Counted from the stretch's first letter, positions 52,965-60,649 are shown. The stretch is 64,000 nt of DNA from Hoylesella buccalis ATCC 35310 (GCF_025151385.1 NZ_CP102287.1:1178001-1242000); one strand, 5' to 3'. Notes: generated from the sequence alone by a model not told the origin. Made by a program: numbers and translations.

Positions 52965-53103
52965 AATTCATAATATAGTTGACAAGTTTACGAGTTTACA
53001 AGTTCACCGGTTGATAGTCTTATAAGCAATAAATCTATTTACTTGTCTCCTCGTCAACTTGTAAACTCGTAAACTCGTAAACTTGTCAACTATATTATGA
53101 ATT
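52965..53103. repeat. Large inverted repeat with 8-bp sub-repeats
   Basis: The 40-nt left arm (52965-53004) and 48-nt right arm (53056-53103) are complementary, differing only by one extra 8-base unit (ACGAGTTT when read as the left arm). The left arm has one and the right arm two copies of this sub-repeat. The right arm overlaps the stop codon of the aroF-like gene. It may terminate, stabilise or slow transcription between aroF and tyrA, or be a slippage-prone repeat of the kind seen at 60291-60345. Confidence 0.7.
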
Positions 53104-54159
53104 AATGATTTTCAGTTGTTGTCTCACACTCTCCTGGTGTATCTCTTCAAAGATATTGGCCACACTCTCAGCCGAGATACCACACTGCTCGCCCTGCTTT
53201 CCTCGCTTTTCCAATATCTCTTTGTAACGATTTGACTGCAACACGGTCATGTTGTGTTCTTTCTTGTACTGCCCTATTTCACGGCAAACACGAAGACGTT
53301 TTGACAAAAGTGCCATGATTTCATCATCCAACTCGTCAATCTGCGCGCGCAAACTACGCAGACCTTCGGTCGTAGTATGTTCATCACGAATCACCAGCAT
53401 GCTCAGAATGATGTCCAAGGCATTAGGGGTTACCTGCTGTTTGGCATCGCTCCAGGCGTTGTCGGGATTACAATGCGACTCCACAATAAGTCCATCGAAT
53501 CCCAAATCCATCGCTTGTTGACTAAGTGGACCTATCAGTTCTCTGCGCCCGCCGATATGACTTGGGTCGCAAATGATGGGCAATTCAGGGATACGGCGAC
53601 GCAGTTCAATGGGGATTTGCCACATCGGAAGATTTCGATACATTGTTTTTTCGTAGCTTGAAAAACCGCGATGAATAGCTCCTAAACGCTTCACACCAGC
53701 CCTATTGAGACGTTCCAAGGCTCCAATCCACAATTCCAAGTCGGGATTGACAGGGTTTTTAACAAGCACAGGGACATCCACACCCTGCAAAGAGTCGGCC
53801 AAAGCCTGCATGGCAAAGGGGTTGGCAGCGGTGCGAGCCCCTATCCAAAGGATGTCTAAGCCATGCTTCAAACACAGCTCTACATGCTCTGGGATGGCCA
53901 CTTCTGTAGAAACAAACATTCCGGTTTCATCCTTCACACGTTTCAACCACGGCAAAGCCTCCTCGCCTTTCCCCTCAAAACCTCCGGGTTTGGTGCGGGG
54001 CTTCCACACACCAGCCCTAAAATTATGGCATCCTTTCTTTTTCAATTGCCATGCTGTCCCCATGACCTGTTGCTCCGTTTCGGCACTACAAGGCCCCGCA
54101 ATGACGAAAGGTCGCTTTACATCACTTTGTAAATTGAGTGGTAATAAGTCTATTTCCAT
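53095..54159 (-). CDS. Bifunctional DAHP synthase / chorismate mutase
   Basis: The N-terminal two-thirds (residues about 1-255) is a type I-beta (KDO8P-like) 3-deoxy-7-phosphoheptulonate synthase: FVIAGPCSAET (about 19-29), FRAGVWKPRTKPGGFEG, LVKNPVNPDLELW, IICDPSHIGGRREL. It condenses PEP and erythrose-4-phosphate. The C-terminal third (from about 265: LRSLRAQIDELDDEIMALLSKRLRVCREIGQYK) is an AroQ chorismate mutase, so entry and branch point share a chain. The ATG at 54159 fits a -7 box TACCTTTG (54198-54205, minus); a GTG at 54192 would lie at or before the transcript start. That promoter is internal to the operon. Confidence 0.93.
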   Translation of the reverse strand: MEIDLLPLNLQSDVKRPFVIAGPCSAETEQQVMGTAWQLKKKGCHNFRAGVWKPRTKPGGFEGKGEEALPWLKRVKDETGMFVSTEVAIPEHVELCLKHGLDILWIGARTAANPFAMQALADSLQGVDVPVLVKNPVNPDLELWIGALERLNRAGVKRLGAIHRGFSSYEKTMYRNLPMWQIPIELRRRIPELPIICDPSHIGGRRELIGPLSQQAMDLGFDGLIVESHCNPDNAWSDAKQQVTPNALDIILSMLVIRDEHTTTEGLRSLRAQIDELDDEIMALLSKRLRVCREIGQYKKEHNMTVLQSNRYKEILEKRGKQGEQCGISAESVANIFEEIHQESVRQQLKIINS

Positions 54160-54197
54160 TTCATTTTTTCTATTTTCTATCACCTTTGACACTATGG

Positions 54198-54205
54198 CAA
54201 AGGTA
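54198..54205 (-). promoter_or_regulatory. -7 box for DAHP synthase/chorismate mutase gene
   Basis: TACCTTTG on the minus strand, giving a short leader to the ATG at 54159. It would allow expression independent of the upstream attenuator. Confidence 0.45.
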
Positions 54206-54292
54206 AATACTTTATCCGTATAAATATTTCTAATTGCTCGTTTTGTTCAAATTCTCCCAGTTATTTTGAAGACTTTGCTACATCATAGCCGA

Positions 54293-55462
54293 CTACCATG
54301 CCATTGCCTGAAGGCGCATCAAGGCTTCGTTCATCTTTGTTTCTTTGGCACATAGTGATATTCGGATATAGCGTTTTCCGTTGCTACCAAATATAAATCC
54401 AGGGGTAATAAAAACGTTCGACTTGTGCAATACACGTTCGGTGAGTTGCTCGGCATCCTTATATTTGGCAGGAATACGCCCCCATAAAAACATCCCCACT
54501 TGTGCATGATCATAGCTACAGCCCAAGACTTGCATGATCTGTTCAGCTATCTTGCGACGCTCTTTGTACACCTTCACATTATTTATATAATGCCACATTT
54601 CGTCATTAGTATTGTATGCCTCAGCTGCAGCCAACTGAATACCGCGAAAAGTGCCGCTGTCTATGTTGCTTTTTATCTTGAGAATCCACGAAATATACGT
54701 TGCATTCGATGCGCACAAGCCCACTCTCCACCCTGGCATATTAAAGCTTTTAGACATAGAGTTGAACTCGATGCAGCAATCTTTGGCTCCCTCTACTTGC
54801 ATGATTGACAATGGACGGTCGTTAAGTATGAACGAATAAGGATTGTCATTGACAATCACAATATTGTGTTTTTGTGCAAATGCCACTAATTTCTCATAGG
54901 TCTCCAATTGCGCATTGCCGCCCGTAGGCATGTGAGGATAATTGGTCCACATCAGTCGAACCTTTGCTAAATCCATTTGTTCTAACTCATCAAAGTCGGG
55001 CTGCCATGCATTCTCCTCTCGTAAGTTGTAATTGAGTACCTGTACTCCCAACAATTTACTCAGCGAAGTATATGTAGGATAACCTGGATTGGGAATCAAT
55101 ACGGCATCTCCAGGATTGCAAAAAGCCAGCGTTACGTGCAAAATACCCTCCTTACTACCAATGAGCGGCTGTATTTCGGTTTGTGGATTGAGCCTCACGT
55201 CATACCATTTTTCGTAAAAGCGTGCCATGGCTTGGCGCAATTCTGGCGTACCACAGGTGGGTTGATAGCCATGTGTAGAAACGTCGTTGGCTACTTCGCA
55301 GAGCTTTTGAACCGTTTGATGAGAAGGCGGCATATCAGGACTACCTATGGCAAGTGAGATGATATCGTTTCCCGAGGCTTGCAGCTGTGCTACTTCTTTC
55401 AGTTTCTTACTGAAATAATATTCTTGTATTTGGTTCACACGTTGTGCAGGTTGAATGTTCAT
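54293..55462 (-). CDS. PLP-dependent aminotransferase (aromatic operon)
   Basis: This is a class I/II aminotransferase (389 aa) with IIPxP-like IPNPGYPTYTSL (about 108-119), NYPHMPTGG, VNDNPYSFI (the PLP-ring Asp/Tyr) and the Schiff-base Lys in FNSMSKSFNMPGWRVG (about 230-245). The C-terminus has the carboxylate Arg in RYIRISLC. The ATG at 55462 is preferred to one at 55501 because homology starts at MNIQPAQRVNQI. It is the first gene after the aromatic attenuator, so transamination of phenylpyruvate or 4-hydroxyphenylpyruvate is likely; family similarity alone would also allow aspartate or diaminopimelate substrates. Confidence 0.88.
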   Translation of the reverse strand: MNIQPAQRVNQIQEYYFSKKLKEVAQLQASGNDIISLAIGSPDMPPSHQTVQKLCEVANDVSTHGYQPTCGTPELRQAMARFYEKWYDVRLNPQTEIQPLIGSKEGILHVTLAFCNPGDAVLIPNPGYPTYTSLSKLLGVQVLNYNLREENAWQPDFDELEQMDLAKVRLMWTNYPHMPTGGNAQLETYEKLVAFAQKHNIVIVNDNPYSFILNDRPLSIMQVEGAKDCCIEFNSMSKSFNMPGWRVGLCASNATYISWILKIKSNIDSGTFRGIQLAAAEAYNTNDEMWHYINNVKVYKERRKIAEQIMQVLGCSYDHAQVGMFLWGRIPAKYKDAEQLTERVLHKSNVFITPGFIFGSNGKRYIRISLCAKETKMNEALMRLQAMAW

Positions 55463-55601
55463 TTTGTTGTTGATTTTATAGTTAGACCACGAACTTATCA
55501 TTCAATCTTCTTCCTCTTTGCCTTTCCGACCTCATGGTGACAGGAAGAATTGTTTTGCTTTCTCTTCATATCCTTATCTGTTTGATGAGGCACTACAAGC
55601 G

Positions 55602-55640
55602 AAAAGCCCCGCTTTCACATATTGTGAAGCGAGGCTTTTA
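55602..55640 (-). terminator. Attenuator terminator hairpin
   Basis: Minus strand: AAAGCCTCGCTTCAC (55639-55625 region) pairs with GTGAAAGCGGGGCTTT (55618-55603 region), one bulge and one G-T pair, loop of about 5, then TTTTC. It lies between the leader peptide and the aminotransferase gene. Its 5' arm includes CGCTTCACAA (55622-55631), which can instead pair perfectly with the leader segment TTGTGAAGCG (55680-55689). Confidence 0.8.
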
Positions 55641-55661
55641 TGGGGTTATTTATTGAATTGA

Positions 55662-55745
55662 CTATGGCACACAAACTTCCGCTTCACAAGTGTTTGCAAA
55701 GTAAAAATAGAAGTAATAATAAGATGTGTGTGACTGATTCAACAT
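55662..55745 (-). CDS. Aromatic attenuation leader peptide (27 aa)
   Basis: This short gene starts ATG at 55745 and stops TAG at 55662-55664. Codons 9-16 (55698-55721) read TAT TAT TAC TTC TAT TTT TAC TTT, i.e. YYYFYFYF, followed by ANTCEAEVCVP. Such an uninterrupted run of tyrosine and phenylalanine codons upstream of aromatic biosynthesis genes is the hallmark of a leader peptide whose stalled ribosome senses charged tRNA-Phe and tRNA-Tyr. It lies 27 bases downstream of a consensus -7 box, and its 3' half contains the antiterminator segment 55680-55689. It is too short for standard gene calling. Confidence 0.88.
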   Translation of the reverse strand: MLNQSHTSYYYFYFYFANTCEAEVCVP

Positions 55746-55771
55746 TTTTCTCATATTTCCTAATTCGATTA

Positions 55772-55803
55772 CAAAAGTAGATGATTTATTTGTAACTAAC
55801 AAA
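55772..55803 (-). promoter_or_regulatory. Promoter of the attenuated aromatic operon
   Basis: Minus strand: TTTG at 55800-55803, a 20-bp spacer, and TACTTTTG at 55772-55779. The predicted start near 55765 leaves a leader of about 20 nt before the leader peptide ATG. Confidence 0.72.
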
Positions 55804-55862
55804 CATTTTGCTAAGGAATCATTAAAATAGCTTACATTTTTAATATTTTTAAAGACGATGTA

Positions 55863-56753
55863 TCAAGAATTGCTGAAAATGCCGTATGCGTCCACGTTTT
55901 TGTAGGCCTGTTTCACCTTCTGCTCCACATCCTCATCAGCAACACCTTGGGCCTGATCGGCAGCCAATTGAGCAGCCATCTTCTCGGCCATCTCAATGTC
56001 TTCCCTACCGCCTTGCTCATCACCCAGCTCCATCCTGAGCGGTCCTCGTTCCTGAAAGGCAACCATCGAGAATGGGTTCACATCTATCACCTTATTATAA
56101 TAGGTAAGCGCCTCAGCCTTGTTGCCCTTCTTCTGTTCGATGCGAGCCTTCAAAACCAGCACGTCTTCGTTGTCTGCCAACTGTTCTAACAGATGGGTAG
56201 CGTCTTCATCCGCAGCGTCCAAATCACCCGAATCCAACAGCGTTTCGCCTCGCAAAAGATAGGCTTCGTATGCTTTGGGGTTCAACATGATGGCCTTGGT
56301 GAGCATGGCAATGGCGTTGGTAAGGTCGTCACGACCTATACAGGCTTTGGCATAGCGATACAACACTTGCGGATTTTCACTGTCCACGAGCATGGCTTTC
56401 TCGCAGGCATTGCCCATGGCAACATAGTCTTCCATCATATATGCCACGTCGGCCATGCGAAGATAAATCTGCAAATTGTCGGGTTTTGCCTCCATCAGCT
56501 TCTGCAATTGTGCGTAGGCACCAGGCAGGTCGTTGTTTCGTATCAATGCCTGTGAATAGTAATCACGCGTCTCCAGATCATCGTGCAGCTGTAAGGCGTG
56601 ACTGAAACAGCGCAGGGCTTGTTCTATTTGGTTAATCTGTAACGCTCTAACACCATCGTATTTCAGTGTTTCAAAGTTCTTTCGTTCTTCTTCCCGACGC
56701 TTTTCTTCCTCGTTTTCAACCTTGCTTCCAAACAGCGATTTCATGAAATTCAT
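55863..56753 (-). CDS. Tetratricopeptide repeat protein
   Basis: This 296-residue soluble protein has a charged N-terminal helix (KVENEEEKRREEERKNFETLKYDG) followed by about seven TPR units between residues 30 and 255 (e.g. YEAYLLRGETLLDSGDLDAADEDATHLLEQ, ALTYYNKVIDVNPFSMVAFQERG). It presumably scaffolds protein contacts. The ATG at 56753 or 56744 fits; the stop codon of the upstream gene is 5 bp away, so the two form an operon. Confidence 0.78.
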   Translation of the reverse strand: MNFMKSLFGSKVENEEEKRREEERKNFETLKYDGVRALQINQIEQALRCFSHALQLHDDLETRDYYSQALIRNNDLPGAYAQLQKLMEAKPDNLQIYLRMADVAYMMEDYVAMGNACEKAMLVDSENPQVLYRYAKACIGRDDLTNAIAMLTKAIMLNPKAYEAYLLRGETLLDSGDLDAADEDATHLLEQLADNEDVLVLKARIEQKKGNKAEALTYYNKVIDVNPFSMVAFQERGPLRMELGDEQGGREDIEMAEKMAAQLAADQAQGVADEDVEQKVKQAYKNVDAYGIFSNS

Positions 56754-56758
56754 AGTTT

Positions 56759-57349
56759 TTATAGATTTAAAAGTTGTTCGTAAACCGAGTTGGTCATGAA
56801 GTCGGTACGCTCCCATTTCGGCCACCAGCCCTTCACATTCTGAAACTCCTGTCCCACATTTTTATACTGTCGATAGGTAAATTTGGCATTGATATACCCC
56901 TCTTCACCGTCACGGGCGATGATGAAACAGTGCAGCGTTCGTTGATATCCCACCAGTTCGCCATCCTTCTCAACCGTCTCCAGTACCCATTCTTTCTGTG
57001 GAATAGCCACCGACTGGATGCTTACCTTGGGGTATTTCTTTCTAAACAGCTGCGTGCAGGTCTTGCGATACGTCAACGCATCCTCGCCTTTGTACAGATC
57101 CTTGCTGTACAAGGGCATGTAATAAGACCCGTTTACTTTCAGCAAGTCAGACTTTCCATCTATCCTGTCGTTAAAGCCAATGGCATCGCCAAGCTCGTGT
57201 CCGGCCTGCTCCAACTCCTTCTTGGTCTTCTTCAAAAACTTCGACACCTTTTTATCAAAAGGCTCTTTTTTCTTATCTTGGCTCTGCGCCGACACGTTCG
57301 TGACTGCTCCCAATAAAAGGACAAGCACGATATACCCTATTTTCTTCAT
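56759..57349 (-). CDS. Secreted protein of unknown function
   Basis: Signal peptide MKKIGYIVLVLLLGAVTNVSAQ, then a lysine-rich segment and a compact domain (residues about 70-196; LKVNGSYYMPLYSKDLYKGEDALTYRKTCTQLFRKKYP, and WVLETVEKDGELVGYQRTLHCFIIARDGEEGYINAKFTY). I do not recognise the family. An excellent promoter lies upstream (TTTG 57402-57405, 19-bp spacer, TATTTTTG 57375-57382, minus). Start ATG 57349 is chosen because it begins the signal peptide. Followed 5 bp later by the TPR gene. Confidence 0.7.
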   Translation of the reverse strand: MKKIGYIVLVLLLGAVTNVSAQSQDKKKEPFDKKVSKFLKKTKKELEQAGHELGDAIGFNDRIDGKSDLLKVNGSYYMPLYSKDLYKGEDALTYRKTCTQLFRKKYPKVSIQSVAIPQKEWVLETVEKDGELVGYQRTLHCFIIARDGEEGYINAKFTYRQYKNVGQEFQNVKGWWPKWERTDFMTNSVYEQLLNL

Positions 57350-57374
57350 TGTCGTATCATTTAAAAGTATGTCG

Positions 57375-57405
57375 CAAAAATAGCATAAATAAGCAGAGAA
57401 CCAAA
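57375..57405 (-). promoter_or_regulatory. Consensus promoter, unknown secreted protein
   Basis: TTTG (57402-57405), 19-bp spacer and TATTTTTG (57375-57382) on the minus strand, an exact match to the Bacteroidota consensus layout. Confidence 0.75.
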
Positions 57406-57444
57406 ATAACAATTGATAATTAAAATAAAATTACCCTTAAAAGT

Positions 57445-57475
57445 TTTGCGATATTAGCGCGATAACCTATCTTTG
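57445..57475 (+). promoter_or_regulatory. Consensus promoter, leaderless gene
   Basis: TTTG (57445-57448), 19-bp spacer and TATCTTTG (57468-57475) on the plus strand. The ATG of the downstream gene begins 7 bases after the box, so the mRNA should be leaderless. Confidence 0.78.
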
Positions 57476-57481
57476 TGGCAG

Positions 57482-58240
57482 ATGAAAAAGATGTACATTC
57501 TATTGTTGGCAGGGCTGTTTTGCACCAATATCAGTGCGCAGGAGCGTCGCCAAGTATTTCGGTCAACGGCCGAAAAAACAGACTCTGTGCAAGCCAAGCC
57601 TACTGATGCTGGCCTCAATCTTCAACCTCACACGGCTGGAACCTATGCCCAACCCATCATCGACAGACATTTGCCGGCCGCACAAACCACGGCTACCGAC
57701 ACACTGCATCTGCCCACCATCAACGCATACGGGCAGATGTTACCCTTCCGTTGGTACCCTTACGGATGGCTGGGGTGGTACAATTGGGATCTTCACCCCG
57801 GTCTGAATGTCAACCTTGGTGCATCTGTTTTCGCTTTTTTGGGCAAGAACGCACCTCGTGGAGCTGGGTTCACACAGAACCTGTCGGCCATGTATGCCAT
57901 GCCCCTGACCAAGAATCTGTCGCTCGCCGTGGGCGGTTATCTCAACAACATTATATGGAGCCGCACCTCATACCGCGATGCCGGACTGACGGCGGCCTTG
58001 GGTTATCGCTTTGACGAACACTGGGAGGCTTATCTCTACGGAAAGAAATCCATCGCCCGAACTCGCTTCACTCCGCTACCCTTGTACGATATGGGCACTT
58101 TGGGCGACCGCATCGGTGCTGCGGTGAAATACAACTTCAACCCTTCTTTCAGCGTGCAATTATCAGTAGAACGAGGCTGGATGCCCAAACAAGAAAGCCG
58201 CTACTTCGACCAATACAACTATCCCGTGCCGGAAAGGTAA
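57482..58240 (+). CDS. Predicted outer membrane beta-barrel protein
   Basis: A signal peptide (MKKMYILLLAGLFCTNISAQ) precedes a low-complexity segment (about 20-80) and a barrel-like region (GLNVNLGASVFAFLGKNAPRGAGFTQNLSAMYAMPLTKNLSLAVGGYLNNIIW, then TAALGYRFDEHWEAYLYGKKS). I cannot assign a family. The ATG at 57482 lies 7 bases after a perfect promoter; a TTG codon upstream (57473) is part of the -7 box and unlikely. Divergent from the unknown secreted protein gene across a 130-bp region, and convergent with copA. Confidence 0.72.
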   Translation: MKKMYILLLAGLFCTNISAQERRQVFRSTAEKTDSVQAKPTDAGLNLQPHTAGTYAQPIIDRHLPAAQTTATDTLHLPTINAYGQMLPFRWYPYGWLGWYNWDLHPGLNVNLGASVFAFLGKNAPRGAGFTQNLSAMYAMPLTKNLSLAVGGYLNNIIWSRTSYRDAGLTAALGYRFDEHWEAYLYGKKSIARTRFTPLPLYDMGTLGDRIGAAVKYNFNPSFSVQLSVERGWMPKQESRYFDQYNYPVPER

Positions 58241-58348
58241 ACGAAAACCAACGTTTACCCATTCTACCAACCAGTACAAACGCAAACAAGTAGGCTGGGC
58301 CAACCACCGACAACCTCTTCTCTTTTCCCACTTGTTTGAACCTTTCAA

Positions 58349-60274
58349 CTACTTCACATACTTTAATCGCAAGCTGTTGAGCACCACACTCACGCTCGAA
58401 AAGGCCATCAAAGCACTGGCCCACATGGGCGTTATCTGGAAATTGACACCGAAAAGATGCAGCACACCGGCCGCCAACGGAATGCAAACGATGTTGTAGA
58501 TGAAGGCCCAAAAGAGATTCTGCCTAATCATCGACACCGTTTTCTTGCTCAGATGGATGGCCTGTGGCAAGCGCCGAAGGTCATCGCCCATCATTGTTAC
58601 CTGCGCCACATCCATGGCCACGTCGGTTCCCCGCCCCATGGCAATGCTCACATCTGCCATCGCCAGGGCCTGCGTGTCATTGATACCGTCGCCCACCATG
58701 GCCACCTGCTTGCCCTCACGCTGCAACTTGCGCACCAAGTTTTCTTTATCCTGGGGCAACACCTTACTTTGATAATGGCGGATGCCCGCCTTCTGAGCCC
58801 AATATTTGGCGGCCTCTTCCTTGTCGCCACTCATCATATAGACCTCCACCCCAGCCTCGTTTTGCAATTCAAGCATGGCTTCGCGGGCATTCGGCTTCAG
58901 CGTTTCGCGCGCTTCAAGGGGTAAGTCATCAGCCTTGGTAAAATCGATTTGCTGATTCGGAATGGTCAGTGTGCCGGTCTTGTCGATGACCATGGCATTG
59001 ACCTTACGCAGACTTTCCAGCGCAGTTGCGTCCTTGATAAGCACGTTCTTCTCAGCCGCTTTTCCAATGCCCACCATCAATGCCGTGGGTGTTGCCAAGC
59101 CCATGGCACACGGACAGGCGATGACCAGCACCGAGACAGCCGACAGAATGGCTTGCGGAAGAGCCTCGTTGCCACCAAGAAGCCACCATAGCGCGAATGT
59201 CAACACGGCTACCCCCATGACTACCGGCACAAAGACCAAAGCCAACTTGTCGACAACGCGCTGCACGGGGGCCTTGCTTCCCTGTGCCTGCTGCACCATT
59301 TGGATAATCTGAGCCAACGCCGTATGCTCGCCTATCTGTTGGGCTTTAAATCGAAGTTTGCCCTGCGAAATGACGGTACCAGCCAACACCGATGCCCCAA
59401 CCTGCTTCAATGCCGGCGTGGGCTCACCGGTTATCATGCTCTCATCAACATAAGCACCGTCTTCGAGCATAAAGCTGGTCGCCCAGGTCACCTCACCATC
59501 TACCGGCACTTTCTCACCCGCACGCACCTCCAGCACGTCACCGATCTTGACGGTAGACAGAGGGATGTCCTCCGTTTGCTCACCACTGACCAGATGAGCC
59601 GTCTTGGGAGACAAGCCCATGAGCTGGCGAATACTGCCGGCTGTGCTGTCCTTGGCCCTCTCTTCCAACAACCTGCCGGTGAGAACGAAGGTGATGATCA
59701 TCACCGAGGCATCAAAATAAGTGTGCCACTCAATGCCTCTGCTGCCCCAAACACGCTCTCCATAAAAAGTGTTGAACGCACTGAAGACGAATGCGATGCC
59801 CGTGGAGAGTGCCACGAGCGTATCCATGTTGGCCGACCTTTGCAGCAACTGCTTCCAGGCAGATACGAAGAACTGGCGACCGCAGTAGACGAAGTTGGCC
59901 AATGCCAGCAGCATGGTCACTTGATTGGACACTTGGACTGACCCCAATGAAATCCATCTCATCGAAACGGCCATGCACAACACGGCAAAAAGCCACGACA
60001 GCAGTGTCTTTCGCTTCAGTTGTCTGTACGCATTGCGCTCTATCTCTTCCACCGACCGGTCACTCTCTATCACGAGGTCATAGCCTATGGCATTGATTTC
60101 ACGCTTCATCTGTTCGAGTGAAATCTCTTTTTCATCATATTCTACCAGTGCGCTTCTGCCTGGCAGACTGACTGACGCTGACTGGATGCCCGGCAGGGAA
60201 TTGAGCTTCCGCTCCACATGGGCAGAGCAGGCAGAACATGCCATCCCCACCACCGGTATTGTTTTCTTAATCAT
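58349..60274 (-). CDS. copA: Copper-transporting P1B-type ATPase, N-domain reduced
   Basis: This is a heavy-metal P-type ATPase (641 aa). Order: HMA domain with GMACSACSAHV (Cys13, Cys16), transmembrane helices, TGE loop (MITGEPTP, about 282-289), the metal-site CPC in VIACPCAMGLATP (about 386-398), phosphorylation motif DKTGTLT (Asp about 431), MMSGDKE (about 480-486) and MVGDGINDTQALAMAD. Only about 50 residues lie between DKTGT and SGDK, whereas about 140-150 are usual; the nucleotide-binding N domain with its HP motif appears missing. Cu(I) export is inferred from CPC and the adjacent copZ. Followed by no terminator obvious at 58349; convergent neighbour. Confidence 0.87.
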   Translation of the reverse strand: MIKKTIPVVGMACSACSAHVERKLNSLPGIQSASVSLPGRSALVEYDEKEISLEQMKREINAIGYDLVIESDRSVEEIERNAYRQLKRKTLLSWLFAVLCMAVSMRWISLGSVQVSNQVTMLLALANFVYCGRQFFVSAWKQLLQRSANMDTLVALSTGIAFVFSAFNTFYGERVWGSRGIEWHTYFDASVMIITFVLTGRLLEERAKDSTAGSIRQLMGLSPKTAHLVSGEQTEDIPLSTVKIGDVLEVRAGEKVPVDGEVTWATSFMLEDGAYVDESMITGEPTPALKQVGASVLAGTVISQGKLRFKAQQIGEHTALAQIIQMVQQAQGSKAPVQRVVDKLALVFVPVVMGVAVLTFALWWLLGGNEALPQAILSAVSVLVIACPCAMGLATPTALMVGIGKAAEKNVLIKDATALESLRKVNAMVIDKTGTLTIPNQQIDFTKADDLPLEARETLKPNAREAMLELQNEAGVEVYMMSGDKEEAAKYWAQKAGIRHYQSKVLPQDKENLVRKLQREGKQVAMVGDGINDTQALAMADVSIAMGRGTDVAMDVAQVTMMGDDLRRLPQAIHLSKKTVSMIRQNLFWAFIYNIVCIPLAAGVLHLFGVNFQITPMWASALMAFSSVSVVLNSLRLKYVK

Positions 60275-60290
60275 CTTATGTAGGATAGTT

Positions 60291-60345
60291 CTTGAGTTTT
60301 TGAGTTCATGAGTTCATGAGTTGGTAAGTTTTTTAGTTGTTGAGT
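60291..60345. repeat. 8-bp-period repeat between copZ and copA
   Basis: GAGTTTTT, GAGTTCAT, GAGTTCAT, GAGTTGGT, AAGTTTTT, TAGTTGTT and so on form a row of 8-bp units between the copA start and the copZ stop. It resembles the arm sub-repeats at 52965-53103 (AAGTTTAC, GAGTTTAC, AAGTTCAC). Confidence 0.65.
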
Positions 60346-60347
60346 GA

Positions 60348-60557
60348 TTACACCTGTAACTCGTAACCAGCCTCATCGACAGCTTTTTTCATGTTCGCTG
60401 GTTTTATCAACTCTTCATCATAATTCACCGCAACCGTGTGATTGGCCAGGTCAACCTCAGCCGAATCTACACCCTTGAGGCACGACAATGTGCGTTCTAC
60501 CTTGGCTTTGCAGTGGTCGCAAGCCATTCCGTTTACTGTAAATGTTTTCTTTTCCAT
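60348..60557 (-). CDS. copZ: CopZ-like heavy-metal chaperone
   Basis: This 69-residue HMA-domain protein carries the metal site GMACDHCKAKVE (Cys13, Cys16 in MEKKTFTVNGMACDHC) in a single ferredoxin-like fold and would hand Cu(I) to CopA. A -7 box TATCTTTG at 60583-60590 (minus) lies 26 bp upstream. copA follows downstream on the same strand after a 73-bp repeat-filled gap; the regulator gene lies upstream. Confidence 0.87.
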   Translation of the reverse strand: MEKKTFTVNGMACDHCKAKVERTLSCLKGVDSAEVDLANHTVAVNYDEELIKPANMKKAVDEAGYELQV

Positions 60558-60649
60558 TGTTATATGTTTTAATTGAACACTGCAAAGATACAGCCTTGGT
60601 CCACAAAACGTGTTATGGAATTTTGGGAGAAAATTATAAAAAAAGGATA

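Noticed and set aside
54159..54192. GTG start at 54192 for the DAHP synthase/chorismate mutase gene
   Set aside because: The -7 box at 54198-54205 predicts transcription starting at about 54191, leaving no room for that start.
58236..58259. Inverted repeat GGTAAACG / CGTTTACC after the outer membrane protein gene
   Set aside because: Short 8-bp stem without T-tract overlapping the stop codon; not enough for a terminator call.
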